A program made the translations under genes and the position numbers. DNA of 64,000 nucleotides from an uncultured Prevotellaceae bacterium (GTDB taxonomy: Bacteria; Bacteroidota; Bacteroidia; Bacteroidales; Bacteroidaceae). How positions within the stretch are numbered: position 1 is the first letter of the stretch; every line of letters starts with the position of its first letter. The notes beneath the pieces are model-generated. The model ran no database searches, had not been told where the DNA came from, and saw only the letters and a program-made list of their open reading frames with translations. Positions 53,700 to 62,868 of the stretch are shown piece by piece. Where the stretch lies: positions 84,579 through 148,578 of the forward strand of contig CALFJG010000072.1 of the NCBI GenBank assembly GCA_937877625.1. Reading direction: 5' to 3'.

Positions 53700-54893
53700 T
53701 TAGGTGTTGTTTCTTACCTTATTCCAAACGATTAAAGCGGCAAGCGAGCAAATAGAAATGCTAAGCAGGAAAGCTATAACTATTGTAGTATTTGCCATCT
53801 CTATACTAATATGTTCACTCATTGATGATATATAGGCTAAATAGTATTCTCTTACTGACTTAATAACGAAAAGAGAAAGTGGTAAACTAATTGTATAGAT
53901 TGCTATAATAAGCGCATAATATGGCAAACAGATGTAATAGACTTTATAACCTATTAGTCTCAGCGTTCGCGCTTTTTCCATATTTTTATGTAATAGTAAG
54001 AAAACGCTTAACAGCATTACAAAGAACGCCAATGCGCAAATAGCAAGTCCTATTGCCACTACAATAAAAGCAATAATGCGTAAGAAAAATGCTATTTTGC
54101 TTGTGTCACCGCTTGTTCCCTCTGTGCGGTATCCGTGGTCTGAGAGATAGGTTGCCAAACGCGCGTCGGTGGGGTTGTTTACATTTATACATAGTCGTGT
54201 AGTGGCTGTTTGGGTATGCTTAGCCAAACTATCGTTAGCAATTTTAAGGAAAGGTAGTGGCACAAGTATGGTATTTAGTCGGTTGCTAAACCCTGCCACA
54301 CGTCCTTCCTTTATTATAGCACCATTTTCGCCTGAAAGAAAGAGACGTATGGGTATCATACTTATTACTTGTTCGGATAATGCAGGCAGTCCTCTTCCTG
54401 CGGCAAAACCAAAATTGTAGAGGTTAAGGTAATTGCGTGGAATGACGATAGGCACTTGCTCTTGGTTTTTGTCCCAGTGCCAGGTGTTGAGGTTTATATC
54501 AAGATATTTATCAGGCAAAGCCTCTAAAAACATTTCCGTTTGAAAGCCTACGCCTGTTGTGGTGCTACTTATGGAAGCCACCACACTGAAATTGGCGGCT
54601 GTAAAAGGAGAAAGTTCATCTACAAAAGGTTGTGATGCAATGTCGGCTATTTCTTGTTCGCTAAAGGTAGGTGTGCTTTTTCCTGTCAACCCGTTTAGTC
54701 CCACCTCTTTTGTAACAACCACGTATTGCTCCTTCATAAAACTATCGTTGGCAGTGAATATGGGCGCACAGTCTTCGTAGAATTGTATGCCAAAGAGAAC
54801 CACCACAAGGCCTAATCCGTTGGCAAGTGCGAATCCCGCCAATTGCCACGGACTAATCTGAAGACGAACGAGTTTCCAAAGGAGTTTGTTCAT
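53700..54893 (-). CDS. ABC-type permease-like membrane protein (FtsX/MacB fold)
   Basis: The 397-aa product has one N-terminal membrane helix (WQLAGFALANGLGLVVVLFG), a large extracytoplasmic domain of about 230 residues, and three more helices near the end (IAFIVVAIGLAICALAFFV and two others). This is the FtsX/MacB permease layout. No ATPase gene flanks it: the origin gap follows and a DUF4836 lipoprotein precedes it. It may work with that lipoprotein or with a remote ATPase. Family assignment is by topology more than by motif. Confidence 0.65.
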   Translation of the reverse strand: MNKLLWKLVRLQISPWQLAGFALANGLGLVVVLFGIQFYEDCAPIFTANDSFMKEQYVVVTKEVGLNGLTGKSTPTFSEQEIADIASQPFVDELSPFTAANFSVVASISSTTTGVGFQTEMFLEALPDKYLDINLNTWHWDKNQEQVPIVIPRNYLNLYNFGFAAGRGLPALSEQVISMIPIRLFLSGENGAIIKEGRVAGFSNRLNTILVPLPFLKIANDSLAKHTQTATTRLCINVNNPTDARLATYLSDHGYRTEGTSGDTSKIAFFLRIIAFIVVAIGLAICALAFFVMLLSVFLLLHKNMEKARTLRLIGYKVYYICLPYYALIIAIYTISLPLSLFVIKSVREYYLAYISSMSEHISIEMANTTIVIAFLLSISICSLAALIVWNKVRNNT

Positions 54894-54905
54894 AGATTTA
54901 TTAGG

Positions 54906-54946
54906 GTTTAGAGGTTGAAAAGTCTAACCCTTTCAACCTCTAAAAC
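54906..54946. repeat. Palindromic repeat between the DUF4836 and permease genes
   Basis: A perfect 14-bp stem, TTTAGAGGTTGAAA (54907-54920) with its complement at 54931-54944, encloses a 10-bp loop. No T-run follows on the minus strand. The arm motif relates it to the repeats at 13693, 20480 and 47346. Confidence 0.8.
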
Positions 54947-54949
54947 TTT

Positions 54950-56542
54950 CTAACTAAATATATTGACGATATTGGTAATTTCGCTAAAGAATGTGGCAAG
55001 GCCATCTTTGTCTTTGTCGCGCATCACTATTTTTAGTTTACATTTTTGTTCGGTAGTGGTATAGAACTCTGCGTAGTCTATCTGTCCCAGAACGTGCGTA
55101 CCTATCTTAAATTCATAGTCGTCGGCTTGGTTGTTGTTTTTTGCCCATAGTTTTACAATGTCAAGCGCATTGGTACTATTGAAGTAGCAATAGGCGCAGC
55201 GTCCGTGGAACACATCTTTGTTAATAGGATTCTGCACCTTGTCAAAGCCATTACTATTAAGTGCCAATGATGCATAGACATTGCTGTTGTTGTTTACACC
55301 AAAGTTTACAAGTATATTTCCATTGGGTTGTGCAGCACTTTCGGCGGCTAAACCTATTTCAGAAACAAGATCAGAGATAGGTAGCATTTGTCCGAGGGAG
55401 AACGAAAACTCGTTTGCAGCAAACTCTTTTACTCCTGGAATTTGTGTGCCAATACTTTTTAATTCCAAGAAGGGATTAGGGTTGCTTACCTTCGCAAACA
55501 TACGCATATCAAGGTCGGATAGGTTGGGTTTTATTTGGTTTATGGTGTAAACGACATCGCCATTGATAGCCCCAAGGTATTTAGCAATCATTTGAACTTG
55601 TTCAGTGGGCAAACTTAATTTTTCTATAAATGCCACACATTCTTTGCCGTGGATATTGCAAACTAACGTAAACAATGCGTTTTCGTTAATAAAATTGGCG
55701 TATTCGCCTTGTATTTCATCATAAAGTTTTTTGTTTGCCGCAAGTTTGTTTCGCCCTTCATCAGTAGTGGCATAGGGTTCATAGTCTAAGGTTATTTCGC
55801 CATCATCTGAGTCGAGGTTGAAGATGTAATCGAAATTCGTTAATTCTTTAGAAGCCTCGTTGTTGTTATTTACGTTATTGATATTACCCATCAACTTGCT
55901 CAGAATATCACCTTTTACCAAGAGTTGAAATAGTCCGTCGGATTTTAACATACGTACGTAGCCTGCATCGCTTTCTATGGTCTGTTCAGGTTGAAGTTCC
56001 ATACGTGCTAAAAGACTTTGAATGATGGTTTTAGCATCATCGTTACCCTTTTCTTTTACTATGAGCCAGGTGTCGTTGAATACGGAGATGATGTTGTCTG
56101 TTTCCAGATAGGTCATATCGTTTTCCTCCTTAGTGCCTTCAGCGTTATTTTCTTTCGCACAGAAGTTGAGAAAGTCTTTGAGATTATCTCTATCAAGCAC
56201 AGCAGCAATGATGCCGAATTGATCGCTTTCGTTGTTGGTGTTATAATAGTAATACACAGGTTTACGAAGGTCAATACCCATCATAGTGGGGTCGGATATT
56301 ATTTTCTCAGCGAGTACTTTTCCTTTGGCCGAGAGGTTACTGCCTTTCACAGCTTTCTTTAAGATGTCGGCGAGCGAAGCATTGTCGGCAAGGTCTCCTT
56401 TTTTGGCTATTTCGCCTACGTTGATACGTCCTACCACAGCGGCTTCCTTGGGAATAAACTTAGCATACTCAGGTTCACTGCCACACGATGTCAGTAGCAC
56501 GGCACACAAGAACGCAATGAGAAAAGAAACTTTTGTTTTCAT
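54950..56542 (-). CDS. DUF4836 family lipoprotein (530 aa)
   Basis: The signal peptide ends in a lipobox, VLLTSCGSEPEY, so the mature protein should carry a lipid at Cys20. The opening IPKEAAVVGRINVGEIAKKG and the long alternating body fit DUF4836, a Bacteroidetes family of unknown role. There are several Asn-rich stretches (NINNVNNNNEAS) and no catalytic motif. It is upstream of the permease gene in the same direction, 56 bp away across a palindrome, and may be its partner in the envelope. Confidence 0.8.
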   Translation of the reverse strand: MKTKVSFLIAFLCAVLLTSCGSEPEYAKFIPKEAAVVGRINVGEIAKKGDLADNASLADILKKAVKGSNLSAKGKVLAEKIISDPTMMGIDLRKPVYYYYNTNNESDQFGIIAAVLDRDNLKDFLNFCAKENNAEGTKEENDMTYLETDNIISVFNDTWLIVKEKGNDDAKTIIQSLLARMELQPEQTIESDAGYVRMLKSDGLFQLLVKGDILSKLMGNINNVNNNNEASKELTNFDYIFNLDSDDGEITLDYEPYATTDEGRNKLAANKKLYDEIQGEYANFINENALFTLVCNIHGKECVAFIEKLSLPTEQVQMIAKYLGAINGDVVYTINQIKPNLSDLDMRMFAKVSNPNPFLELKSIGTQIPGVKEFAANEFSFSLGQMLPISDLVSEIGLAAESAAQPNGNILVNFGVNNNSNVYASLALNSNGFDKVQNPINKDVFHGRCAYCYFNSTNALDIVKLWAKNNNQADDYEFKIGTHVLGQIDYAEFYTTTEQKCKLKIVMRDKDKDGLATFFSEITNIVNIFS

Positions 56543-56581
56543 AATGGTTGTAGGTTTTAGATTATTTGTTCATAAATAGAA

Positions 56582-59482
56582 TTATAAGGCTTTGAGTTTT
56601 TCAGCCACGAAGCGTGCAGTGTATCCTTTGTTTTGACGGGCTATTTCTTCGGGTGTTCCTTCGGCCACGAGTCTGCCGCCTTCGTTTCCTCCTTCTGGGC
56701 CGAGGTCTATACACCAGTCGGCACATTTTATTATTTCAGCGTTGTGTTCTATTATAAGAACGGAGTGGCCGCGTTCTATCAGCGCGCCAAGGGCTTTTAG
56801 TAGTCTGCTAATGTCGTGGAAGTGGAGGCCTGTAGTGGGTTCGTCGAAAATAAAGAGTGTGGGCTGTGCCGTTTCGCTACCTATGTAGTAGGCCAGTTTC
56901 ACACGCTGGTTTTCTCCACCGCTTAACGTGGATGACGACTGTCCGAGTTTAATGTATCCGAGGCCTACATCTTGAAGCGGTTGTAAGAGTTTGCATATTT
57001 TCTTCTGTCCATTTTGGTTAAAGAAATCCAACGCTTCGTCAACGCTCATTTGTAGTATGTCGTATATATTTTTGCCTTTGTATCTTATTTCAATAATGTC
57101 GCGCTTAAATCGTTTTCCGTCGCAGGCTTCGCATGTGAGATTAAGGTCGGCCATAAACTGCATTTCTACTTTTACCGTACCCTCGCCTTTACATTCTTCA
57201 CATCGTCCGCCGTCGGTGTTAAAAGAAAAATATGCCGCTGTAAAACCTTGTTGTTGTGCAAGTGGTTGTTGTGCCATTAGTGCGCGAATTTCATCGTAGG
57301 CTTTTACATAGGTGACAGGGTTGGAGCGCGTAGATTTTCCGATAGGATTTTGGTCAACAAACTCCACTTTTTTCAGGGCATCGAGGTCACCGCTTAGTCC
57401 GAGGAATTGTCCGGGTCGCTCACCGCTACTAATATCAAAATGGCGCAACAGCGCGTTGTAGAGAATGGAGCGCACGAGTGTGCTTTTTCCACTACCACTT
57501 ACGCCGGTAACCACGGTGAGAACGTTGAGTGGAAATTTCACGTCAATGCCACGCAGGTTGTTTTCGCGTGCGCCTTTCACTTCTATGTATCTGTTCCAGG
57601 GTCGGCGTGATAGCGGCACGGGAATATGCTCTAACCCACGGAGGTATTTTGCGGTGTGGCTCTCGCTCTGTGCCACTTCCTCTGCCGACATTTGCTGAAT
57701 TGTCTCCAACGTGCCTTGTAGCACCACTCTTCCGCCATTGCTTCCAGCCTCGGGGCCTATGTCTATACAATAGTCTGCGCTACGCATTATTTCTTCATCG
57801 TGTTCGACGATAACCACCGTGTTTCCTGCATCGCGTAGGGCTTTGAGTACACTGATGAGTTGTGCGGTGTCGCGACTATGGAGGCCTATACTCGGCTCGT
57901 CGAGGATATATAGCGAACCAACAAGCGAACTACCGAGCGAGGTGGCCAGATTGATGCGTTGGCTCTCGCCGCCTGATAATGTGCGCGACTCACGTGATAG
58001 TGTGAGGTAGCCAAGCCCTACGTTGCAGAGGAATTGTAAACGGCTGCGTATCTCGGCGAGGAGGCGTTCACCCACTTTTTGCTCGTGTTCTGAGAGTTGC
58101 AGATTGTTAAACCACTGTAGTAGTTCTGTTACGGGTAGTTCTACGAGTTCACCTATGTGTCGCCCGCCTATCTTTACGTAGCATGCTTCCGGTTTTAAGC
58201 GTGTGCCGTGACAATGAGGGCAGATGGTTTTGCCGCGATAGCGTGCCAGCATCACACGATATTGGATTTTGTATTGCTGCGAATGTACATAGTCGAAAAA
58301 GGCATCAATGCTTACTTGGCTGTCGCGTGGCAGCGATTGCTCTTGAGCGTCGCCGTGCCACAGTATATCTTTTTCGGTTTGCGAAAGACTGTTGTAGGAC
58401 TTAAAGATAGGGAAGCCGTTTCGTTTGGCACGCCTGCAAAACTCACGTTTCCACTCGCTCATTTTTTCTCCTCGCCAACACATCACGGCATCGTCGTAGA
58501 TACTTAGGCTGGTGTTGGGTATAACGAGTTTCTCGTCAATACCTATTATTTTGCCAAAGCCTTCGCAGTGCGGGCAGGCACCCAGTGGGGAGTTAAAAGA
58601 GAAGAGTTGGTCGGTGGGTTCTTCAAATTGTATTCCGTCGGCCTCAAAAGCACCGCTAAAAAAGTGGAGAGTGCGTGCGGGATATACGCGTAGCATCATC
58701 TGTCCGCCGCCTTCGTAAAACGCTGTTTGGCAACTGTCGGCCAAGCGTGTGTGCGTCTCCCTGTCGTCGCCGCTACTGAGGCGGTCAATCAGTAAAAATA
58801 CATTTTCAAACGGCTGCTCGTTGTTTCCGGAAGGTTGCCACGAGGCGGGAGGTTGGTTATCGGAAAAGTCGGCTTTGAGTACGTCTTCTATATGCACGAT
58901 ATCCCCATCTACATCTAAGCGCGTAATGCCTTGTTTTAGGTATGTTTCCAGTTGCTCACGCACGATGCGTCCGTGGCGAAGATAGAAAGGTGCAAGCACC
59001 GTGAAGCGTGTACCGACAGAATAGGTGTTTATGCAGTCGAAAACATCTTTTACCGTGTGGCGTTTCACTTCAGTGCCGCTGATGGGCGATATAGTTTTTC
59101 CGATACGTGCAAAAAGCAGCCGCAGGTAGTCATAGATTTCTGTTGAGGTGCCTACTGTGGAGCGCGAGTTACGGTTTATAACCTTTTGTTCTATAGCAAT
59201 GGCTGGCGGAATGCCTTTGATATAGTCGCAATCGGGCTTGCGCATACGTCCCAGAAACTGACGTGCGTAGGCCGAAAGGCTCTCAACATAGCGACGTTGT
59301 CCCTCGGCGTAGAGTGTGTCGAAAGCGAGCGACGATTTTCCGCTACCCGAGAGGCCTGTAACCACTACTAATTTGTCGCGCGGTATTCTCACGTCAATGT
59401 TCTTGAGATTATTGACGCGAGCACCCTTTACAAGAATAGCCTCTTCGGAGTTTGTATTAATAGAAGCTGTTTTTCTTTTCAT
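56582..59482 (-). CDS. uvrA: Excinuclease ABC subunit A
   Basis: UvrA finds bulky DNA lesions and loads UvrB in nucleotide excision repair. The 966-aa product has two ABC ATPase halves. The Walker A motifs are VVTGLSGSGKSSLAF and VTGVSGSGKSTLVRS. Zinc-finger cysteines are in CPHC...CPHCHGTRL and CEECKGEG...CEACDGKR. Signature motifs are SRTLSGGESQRINLA and SSTLSGGENQRVKLA, each followed by a DEP Walker B. Length is normal. A TAnnTTTG box (59512-59519) precedes it. Confidence 0.97.
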   Translation of the reverse strand: MKRKTASINTNSEEAILVKGARVNNLKNIDVRIPRDKLVVVTGLSGSGKSSLAFDTLYAEGQRRYVESLSAYARQFLGRMRKPDCDYIKGIPPAIAIEQKVINRNSRSTVGTSTEIYDYLRLLFARIGKTISPISGTEVKRHTVKDVFDCINTYSVGTRFTVLAPFYLRHGRIVREQLETYLKQGITRLDVDGDIVHIEDVLKADFSDNQPPASWQPSGNNEQPFENVFLLIDRLSSGDDRETHTRLADSCQTAFYEGGGQMMLRVYPARTLHFFSGAFEADGIQFEEPTDQLFSFNSPLGACPHCEGFGKIIGIDEKLVIPNTSLSIYDDAVMCWRGEKMSEWKREFCRRAKRNGFPIFKSYNSLSQTEKDILWHGDAQEQSLPRDSQVSIDAFFDYVHSQQYKIQYRVMLARYRGKTICPHCHGTRLKPEACYVKIGGRHIGELVELPVTELLQWFNNLQLSEHEQKVGERLLAEIRSRLQFLCNVGLGYLTLSRESRTLSGGESQRINLATSLGSSLVGSLYILDEPSIGLHSRDTAQLISVLKALRDAGNTVVIVEHDEEIMRSADYCIDIGPEAGSNGGRVVLQGTLETIQQMSAEEVAQSESHTAKYLRGLEHIPVPLSRRPWNRYIEVKGARENNLRGIDVKFPLNVLTVVTGVSGSGKSTLVRSILYNALLRHFDISSGERPGQFLGLSGDLDALKKVEFVDQNPIGKSTRSNPVTYVKAYDEIRALMAQQPLAQQQGFTAAYFSFNTDGGRCEECKGEGTVKVEMQFMADLNLTCEACDGKRFKRDIIEIRYKGKNIYDILQMSVDEALDFFNQNGQKKICKLLQPLQDVGLGYIKLGQSSSTLSGGENQRVKLAYYIGSETAQPTLFIFDEPTTGLHFHDISRLLKALGALIERGHSVLIIEHNAEIIKCADWCIDLGPEGGNEGGRLVAEGTPEEIARQNKGYTARFVAEKLKAL

Positions 59483-59511
59483 AAAAAACCTTTAATAGGT
59501 GGCTTCGGGGG

Positions 59512-59519
59512 CAAATTTA
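59512..59519 (-). promoter_or_regulatory. Candidate -7 promoter box (TAAATTTG) for uvrA
   Basis: TAAATTTG on the minus strand fits TAnnTTTG and lies 29 bp upstream of the uvrA ATG. I saw no LexA-type operator in the gap. Confidence 0.45.
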
Positions 59520-59575
59520 CGTAAAAACCTACAATTATTGTGGATTGGCAAAGGGTGGATAGTGTTTCTTTGTAG

Positions 59576-59583
59576 TATCTTTG
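59576..59583 (+). promoter_or_regulatory. Candidate -7 promoter box (TATCTTTG) for the DUF4294 gene
   Basis: TATCTTTG lies 27 bp upstream of the ATG at 59611 and faces away from the uvrA promoter. Confidence 0.5.
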
Positions 59584-59610
59584 CTTGCCAAAAACGAGTT
59601 GTTTCTATCA

Positions 59611-60240
59611 ATGTCGCGCTTCTTTCGCCACATATTGTTTATTGTTATTCTCATTCCGCTCTCGCTTCGTGCTCAGGAGGATAGCGGTTTGGGCGAAGGC
59701 ACAGGCTTGCCGGCAGTGGCCGTGGCTCCCGAACTGAGGGTGGACACCGTGAGCGATGGCTCGGGTAAGTATTTGAGTATAACGGTGCCTGTGGTGCAGA
59801 AATACCCGCCAATGGTGTTTTCCAACGAGCGCGAGCGTGCGGAATACGGACTATTGGTTCGGCGTGTGAAAAAAGTGCTGCCCTACGCCGTGCAGGTGCG
59901 CTACATCGTGTTGGAAACGTATATGGTGCTTGAGGGTATGCCACAGAGCGAGCGTAAGGCGCATATCAATCGTGTGCGGCGTGAACTCAACGAACAATAT
60001 GGGCGTACCATCCGCAAAATGAGTAAGAAGGAGGGTCAACTACTGATAAAACTCATCGACCGTGAGTGTAACCAAACAGGATATGAGATAGTGCGTGCCT
60101 TTATAGGATCGTTCAAGGCTGGGATTTATCAAGGCCTTGCCCGACTTTTTGGGCAAAACCTCAAGAAGCGCTACGACCCCGAGGGGGATGACCGTATGCT
60201 TGAGCGGGTATGTAGGCTCGTGGAGAGCGGACAGATTTAG
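59611..60240 (+). CDS. DUF4294 family secreted protein (209 aa)
   Basis: From the ATG at 59611 the product has a signal peptide (HILFIVILIPLSLRA). A low-complexity acidic linker follows, then the DUF4294 core: ERAEYGLLVRRVKKVLPYA, LNEQYGRTIRKMSKKEGQLL and ELI-like LIKLIDRECNQTGYEI, ending in a basic helix. The family occurs in Bacteroidetes and its function is unknown to me. The start at 59611 removes ten upstream residues that would precede the signal peptide and begin within the promoter box. Confidence 0.78.
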   Translation: MSRFFRHILFIVILIPLSLRAQEDSGLGEGTGLPAVAVAPELRVDTVSDGSGKYLSITVPVVQKYPPMVFSNERERAEYGLLVRRVKKVLPYAVQVRYIVLETYMVLEGMPQSERKAHINRVRRELNEQYGRTIRKMSKKEGQLLIKLIDRECNQTGYEIVRAFIGSFKAGIYQGLARLFGQNLKKRYDPEGDDRMLERVCRLVESGQI

Positions 60241-60344
60241 CGGGTTTGTAGTAAGGTGGTTTAATGGCTGAAGCGGGACGAAGTATTGTTGGTTTTAACT
60301 AAGGACAAAGTTTCAATAATTATTTGTTTTCAGTCAGTGGATAA

Positions 60345-61070
60345 TCATCTGCCTCGGTGTGCTATTTTTTCTTGGTAGGCCGTGTGTGCGGCGAGTACGG
60401 TTTTTCGGGCGTAGTCGGTATCAATACCTCGCAGGTGTGCGTACTCGTCTATAAGGCATAAGAACAAGGCTTCGTCCTGAAACACAATACGTGCAAAGTT
60501 TTTTAACCCGCGGTTTATGCCGATGGGTTTACGATGGCGATGTACCCTATTAACGTCGAGCAGTGCAAAACGCCACCCGCTTTTCTCTTCATTGCGGTCG
60601 AAAAGGATGTGTTTGCTTTTGTAGTTGTGGTGGATAAATCCGTCTTCGTGCATACGCTTAGTGTAAGCGGCTAAGGCTTTCACCAGTTCGGTTTGTTCTT
60701 TTGCTGAGAGCATTGAAACGTCGTCAAACGAGTGTTGCAGCGAGGAGCGTATAGTAACGAAATAGGTGCGCTCGGTGAGCATACGCCGCCTGAAACGCAC
60801 AAAAGCCACGGGTTCGGGACTGTCGTAACCGCGTTCGCGTAGCAGTCGCTGACCTATAAAAGCACGTTTTCCCTTTGCCATTTTGTAGAATTTCAAACGT
60901 CCTCGTAGCGAGTGGCCATAACGCTTCACACTCAGCGTCAATTCGTCCACGCGCAACAGGCGTATCTCGTTGAACGACTGCTGCACTATTTCGCCTGTAG
61001 CAAAGTGTTCCTCTATATGTTCAAGGAAATCGTGAAGAAAACGGTATTTAGGATTTAGGATAATCTCCAT
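60345..61070 (-). CDS. LPS-kinase-like protein (WaaP/Kdo-kinase superfamily) with altered catalytic motif
   Basis: The 241-aa product has a protein-kinase-like fold pattern: VKRYGHSLRGRLKFYKMAKGKRAF, VTIRSSLQ, KRMHEDGFIHHNYKSKHILFD, and LLDVNRVHRHRK (D172, the likely metal residue). In WaaP and Kdo kinases the catalytic loop has His-x-Asp. Here it is H147-H148-N149, with Asn at the Asp position. The protein may phosphorylate lipid A-core sugar or be a weak or inactive kinase. It has no signal peptide. It begins 25 bp after the AspT-like transporter. Confidence 0.75.
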   Translation of the reverse strand: MEIILNPKYRFLHDFLEHIEEHFATGEIVQQSFNEIRLLRVDELTLSVKRYGHSLRGRLKFYKMAKGKRAFIGQRLLRERGYDSPEPVAFVRFRRRMLTERTYFVTIRSSLQHSFDDVSMLSAKEQTELVKALAAYTKRMHEDGFIHHNYKSKHILFDRNEEKSGWRFALLDVNRVHRHRKPIGINRGLKNFARIVFQDEALFLCLIDEYAHLRGIDTDYARKTVLAAHTAYQEKIAHRGR

Positions 61071-61095
61071 AGGATAGATAAGGTTTCACTTTTAC

Positions 61096-62787
61096 TTAAG
61101 CGAACCAGAGAATGACAATAATTTGTGCGATAATCACTCTTACGAACATAGATAACGGATAGACACTGGCGTAGGCTACCGAGGCTTTGTCGTCGCTTGT
61201 AGTTTCTGCCACATAGTCAAGGGCAATAGGGTTAGCCATTGCGCCACAGAGCATACCGGCAGTGCTGGCATAACTACGGTGTCCAAATACCACACAAAGC
61301 ACCGCGGTGAGCATCACAGGCACTATAGTGATAAGCAAAGCCCAAGCGAGCCATATCAGTGCTGAGGGAGAGCTGGCTGTGGCTAAGAAGTCGGCTCCGG
61401 CATCAAGTCCTAAGCAGCCCAGATACATAGAGAGGCCGAGCGAGCGCAGGAGTTGATTGGCAGAGGTGGTGGTATAGGTTACCATGTGCAGGCGGGGTCC
61501 AAAAGCACCTACTATGATGCCCATCACTATAGGGCCGCCTGCCAATCCCAGATGGATAGGTGTGTTGATGCCTGGCACAAAGAGCGGCAGCGCACCGAGC
61601 AACAGCCCGAGTACCATACCGAGGAAAATGGCTACAAGGTTAGGTGTGTTGAGCGAACCAATGGCATTGCCGAGTTGTGTGGCCACTTTGTTTACACCCT
61701 CGCGAGGGCCTACCACGGTAAGGCGGTCACCAAAGAGAAGCACCAGCGACGAACGAGCCACTAACTGCACGTCGCCACGTTTCACACGGCTCACATTTAC
61801 ACCATAGCGCGTGCGCAACTGTAGGTCGCGCAACCGGCGTCCGTTGATAGCCGCTTTGGTCACTACGATACGCTCGGAAATGAGTTTGTCGTCAAGGCGG
61901 TTCCAGTCTATATCGGCTTTGTTCCAATCGGTATCGTCGCGGTGGCCGAAGAAGATGGTAAGCGCGTCAAGTTGTGTACGCTCGGTGATAACCATCAGTC
62001 GGTCGCCCTCTTGCAGCCGTGTATCGGCCTGTGGCAGCATCACCTTGCCGTCGCGCCAAAGGCGTGTCACGGTGAAATGCCCGCCGTCCATCTCGGCCAC
62101 ATCGCTGATGCTGTGGCCTACAATGGCGGGATTAGCCACTTGGAAAGCGGCGATGAAAGCCTCTTCTGTGTTGGACGCTTCTTGATAGTTCTTGCTGCGG
62201 GATAGCAATGGTCGCCGCACTAACATAAGAGCCACTATCACCCCCACAGCACCTACGGGATACGTCAGCGCACAAGCCAGGGCTGCTGTCGTAGCATCAG
62301 AGTGGAAACCAAAAGTCTTGAGTGCTTGCTGAGCCGCACCGAGCGCGGGGGTGTTTGTGGTGGCTCCACTCAAAACACCTGTCATATCGGGCAGCGGCAA
62401 AAGATTTGTCCAAACAGGCAGGAGTGCCAACAGCGTGCCTAACCCCACGCAAAGCAGAGCAAAGAGATTGAGCCGCGTGCCGCCCTGACGAAACGCCTGA
62501 AAAAAGCCCGGACCCACCTTGAGCCCCAAGGCATAGACAAAGATAACCAAACCGAACGTTTCGGCATAGTCGAGCATATAGGGATTGATAAGTGGCGTGC
62601 CGGGCCGCACGTAGTTGCCTATGACACCAAAGAGTATACCGATAAAGAATACATAAGCCACGCCGAGGCTAATGCCACGCCAGCGAAGTGTCTTGGAAAG
62701 CGATAGTCCCAAAGCACATATCAAACATATAATGATAACCGCCTGAACGGGCGTAGCACCGAGCAGGGTTTCTCTAAGCCATTCCAT
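61096..62787 (-). CDS. AspT/YidE-family transporter with RCK_C domains (563 aa)
   Basis: About ten membrane helices occur in two blocks, each with a motif of the family: IGNYVRPGTPLINPYM and LVIFVYALGLKVGPGFF in the first, GGPIVMGIIVGAFGPRL and YLGCLGLDAGADF in the second. Between them (about residues 205-370) are two cytoplasmic RCK_C/TrkA_C-type domains (LQEGDRLMVITERTQLD; FGDRLTVVGPREGVNK). Members exchange dicarboxylic amino acids such as aspartate for alanine, or have unknown substrates. The substrate here cannot be told. It is probably cotranscribed with the kinase-like gene. Confidence 0.88.
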   Translation of the reverse strand: MEWLRETLLGATPVQAVIIICLICALGLSLSKTLRWRGISLGVAYVFFIGILFGVIGNYVRPGTPLINPYMLDYAETFGLVIFVYALGLKVGPGFFQAFRQGGTRLNLFALLCVGLGTLLALLPVWTNLLPLPDMTGVLSGATTNTPALGAAQQALKTFGFHSDATTAALACALTYPVGAVGVIVALMLVRRPLLSRSKNYQEASNTEEAFIAAFQVANPAIVGHSISDVAEMDGGHFTVTRLWRDGKVMLPQADTRLQEGDRLMVITERTQLDALTIFFGHRDDTDWNKADIDWNRLDDKLISERIVVTKAAINGRRLRDLQLRTRYGVNVSRVKRGDVQLVARSSLVLLFGDRLTVVGPREGVNKVATQLGNAIGSLNTPNLVAIFLGMVLGLLLGALPLFVPGINTPIHLGLAGGPIVMGIIVGAFGPRLHMVTYTTTSANQLLRSLGLSMYLGCLGLDAGADFLATASSPSALIWLAWALLITIVPVMLTAVLCVVFGHRSYASTAGMLCGAMANPIALDYVAETTSDDKASVAYASVYPLSMFVRVIIAQIIVILWFA

Positions 62788-62801
62788 AAATTTGATATAC
62801 T

Positions 62802-62840
62802 CGCCGCAAAGATATAGTGTTTTAGCGTATCTTTGCGGCG
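62802..62840. promoter_or_regulatory. Mirror-image divergent promoter between the transporter and TlpA-like genes
   Basis: CGCCGCAAAGATA (62802-62814) and TATCTTTGCGGCG (62828-62840) form a perfect 13-bp inverted repeat with a 13-bp spacer. Each arm contains a TAnnTTTG -7 box for one of the two genes (starts at 62787 and 62869). It may also be a regulator site. Confidence 0.6.
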
Positions 62841-62868
62841 GTAAATTGAAAAAACTATTTCTTAAGCG

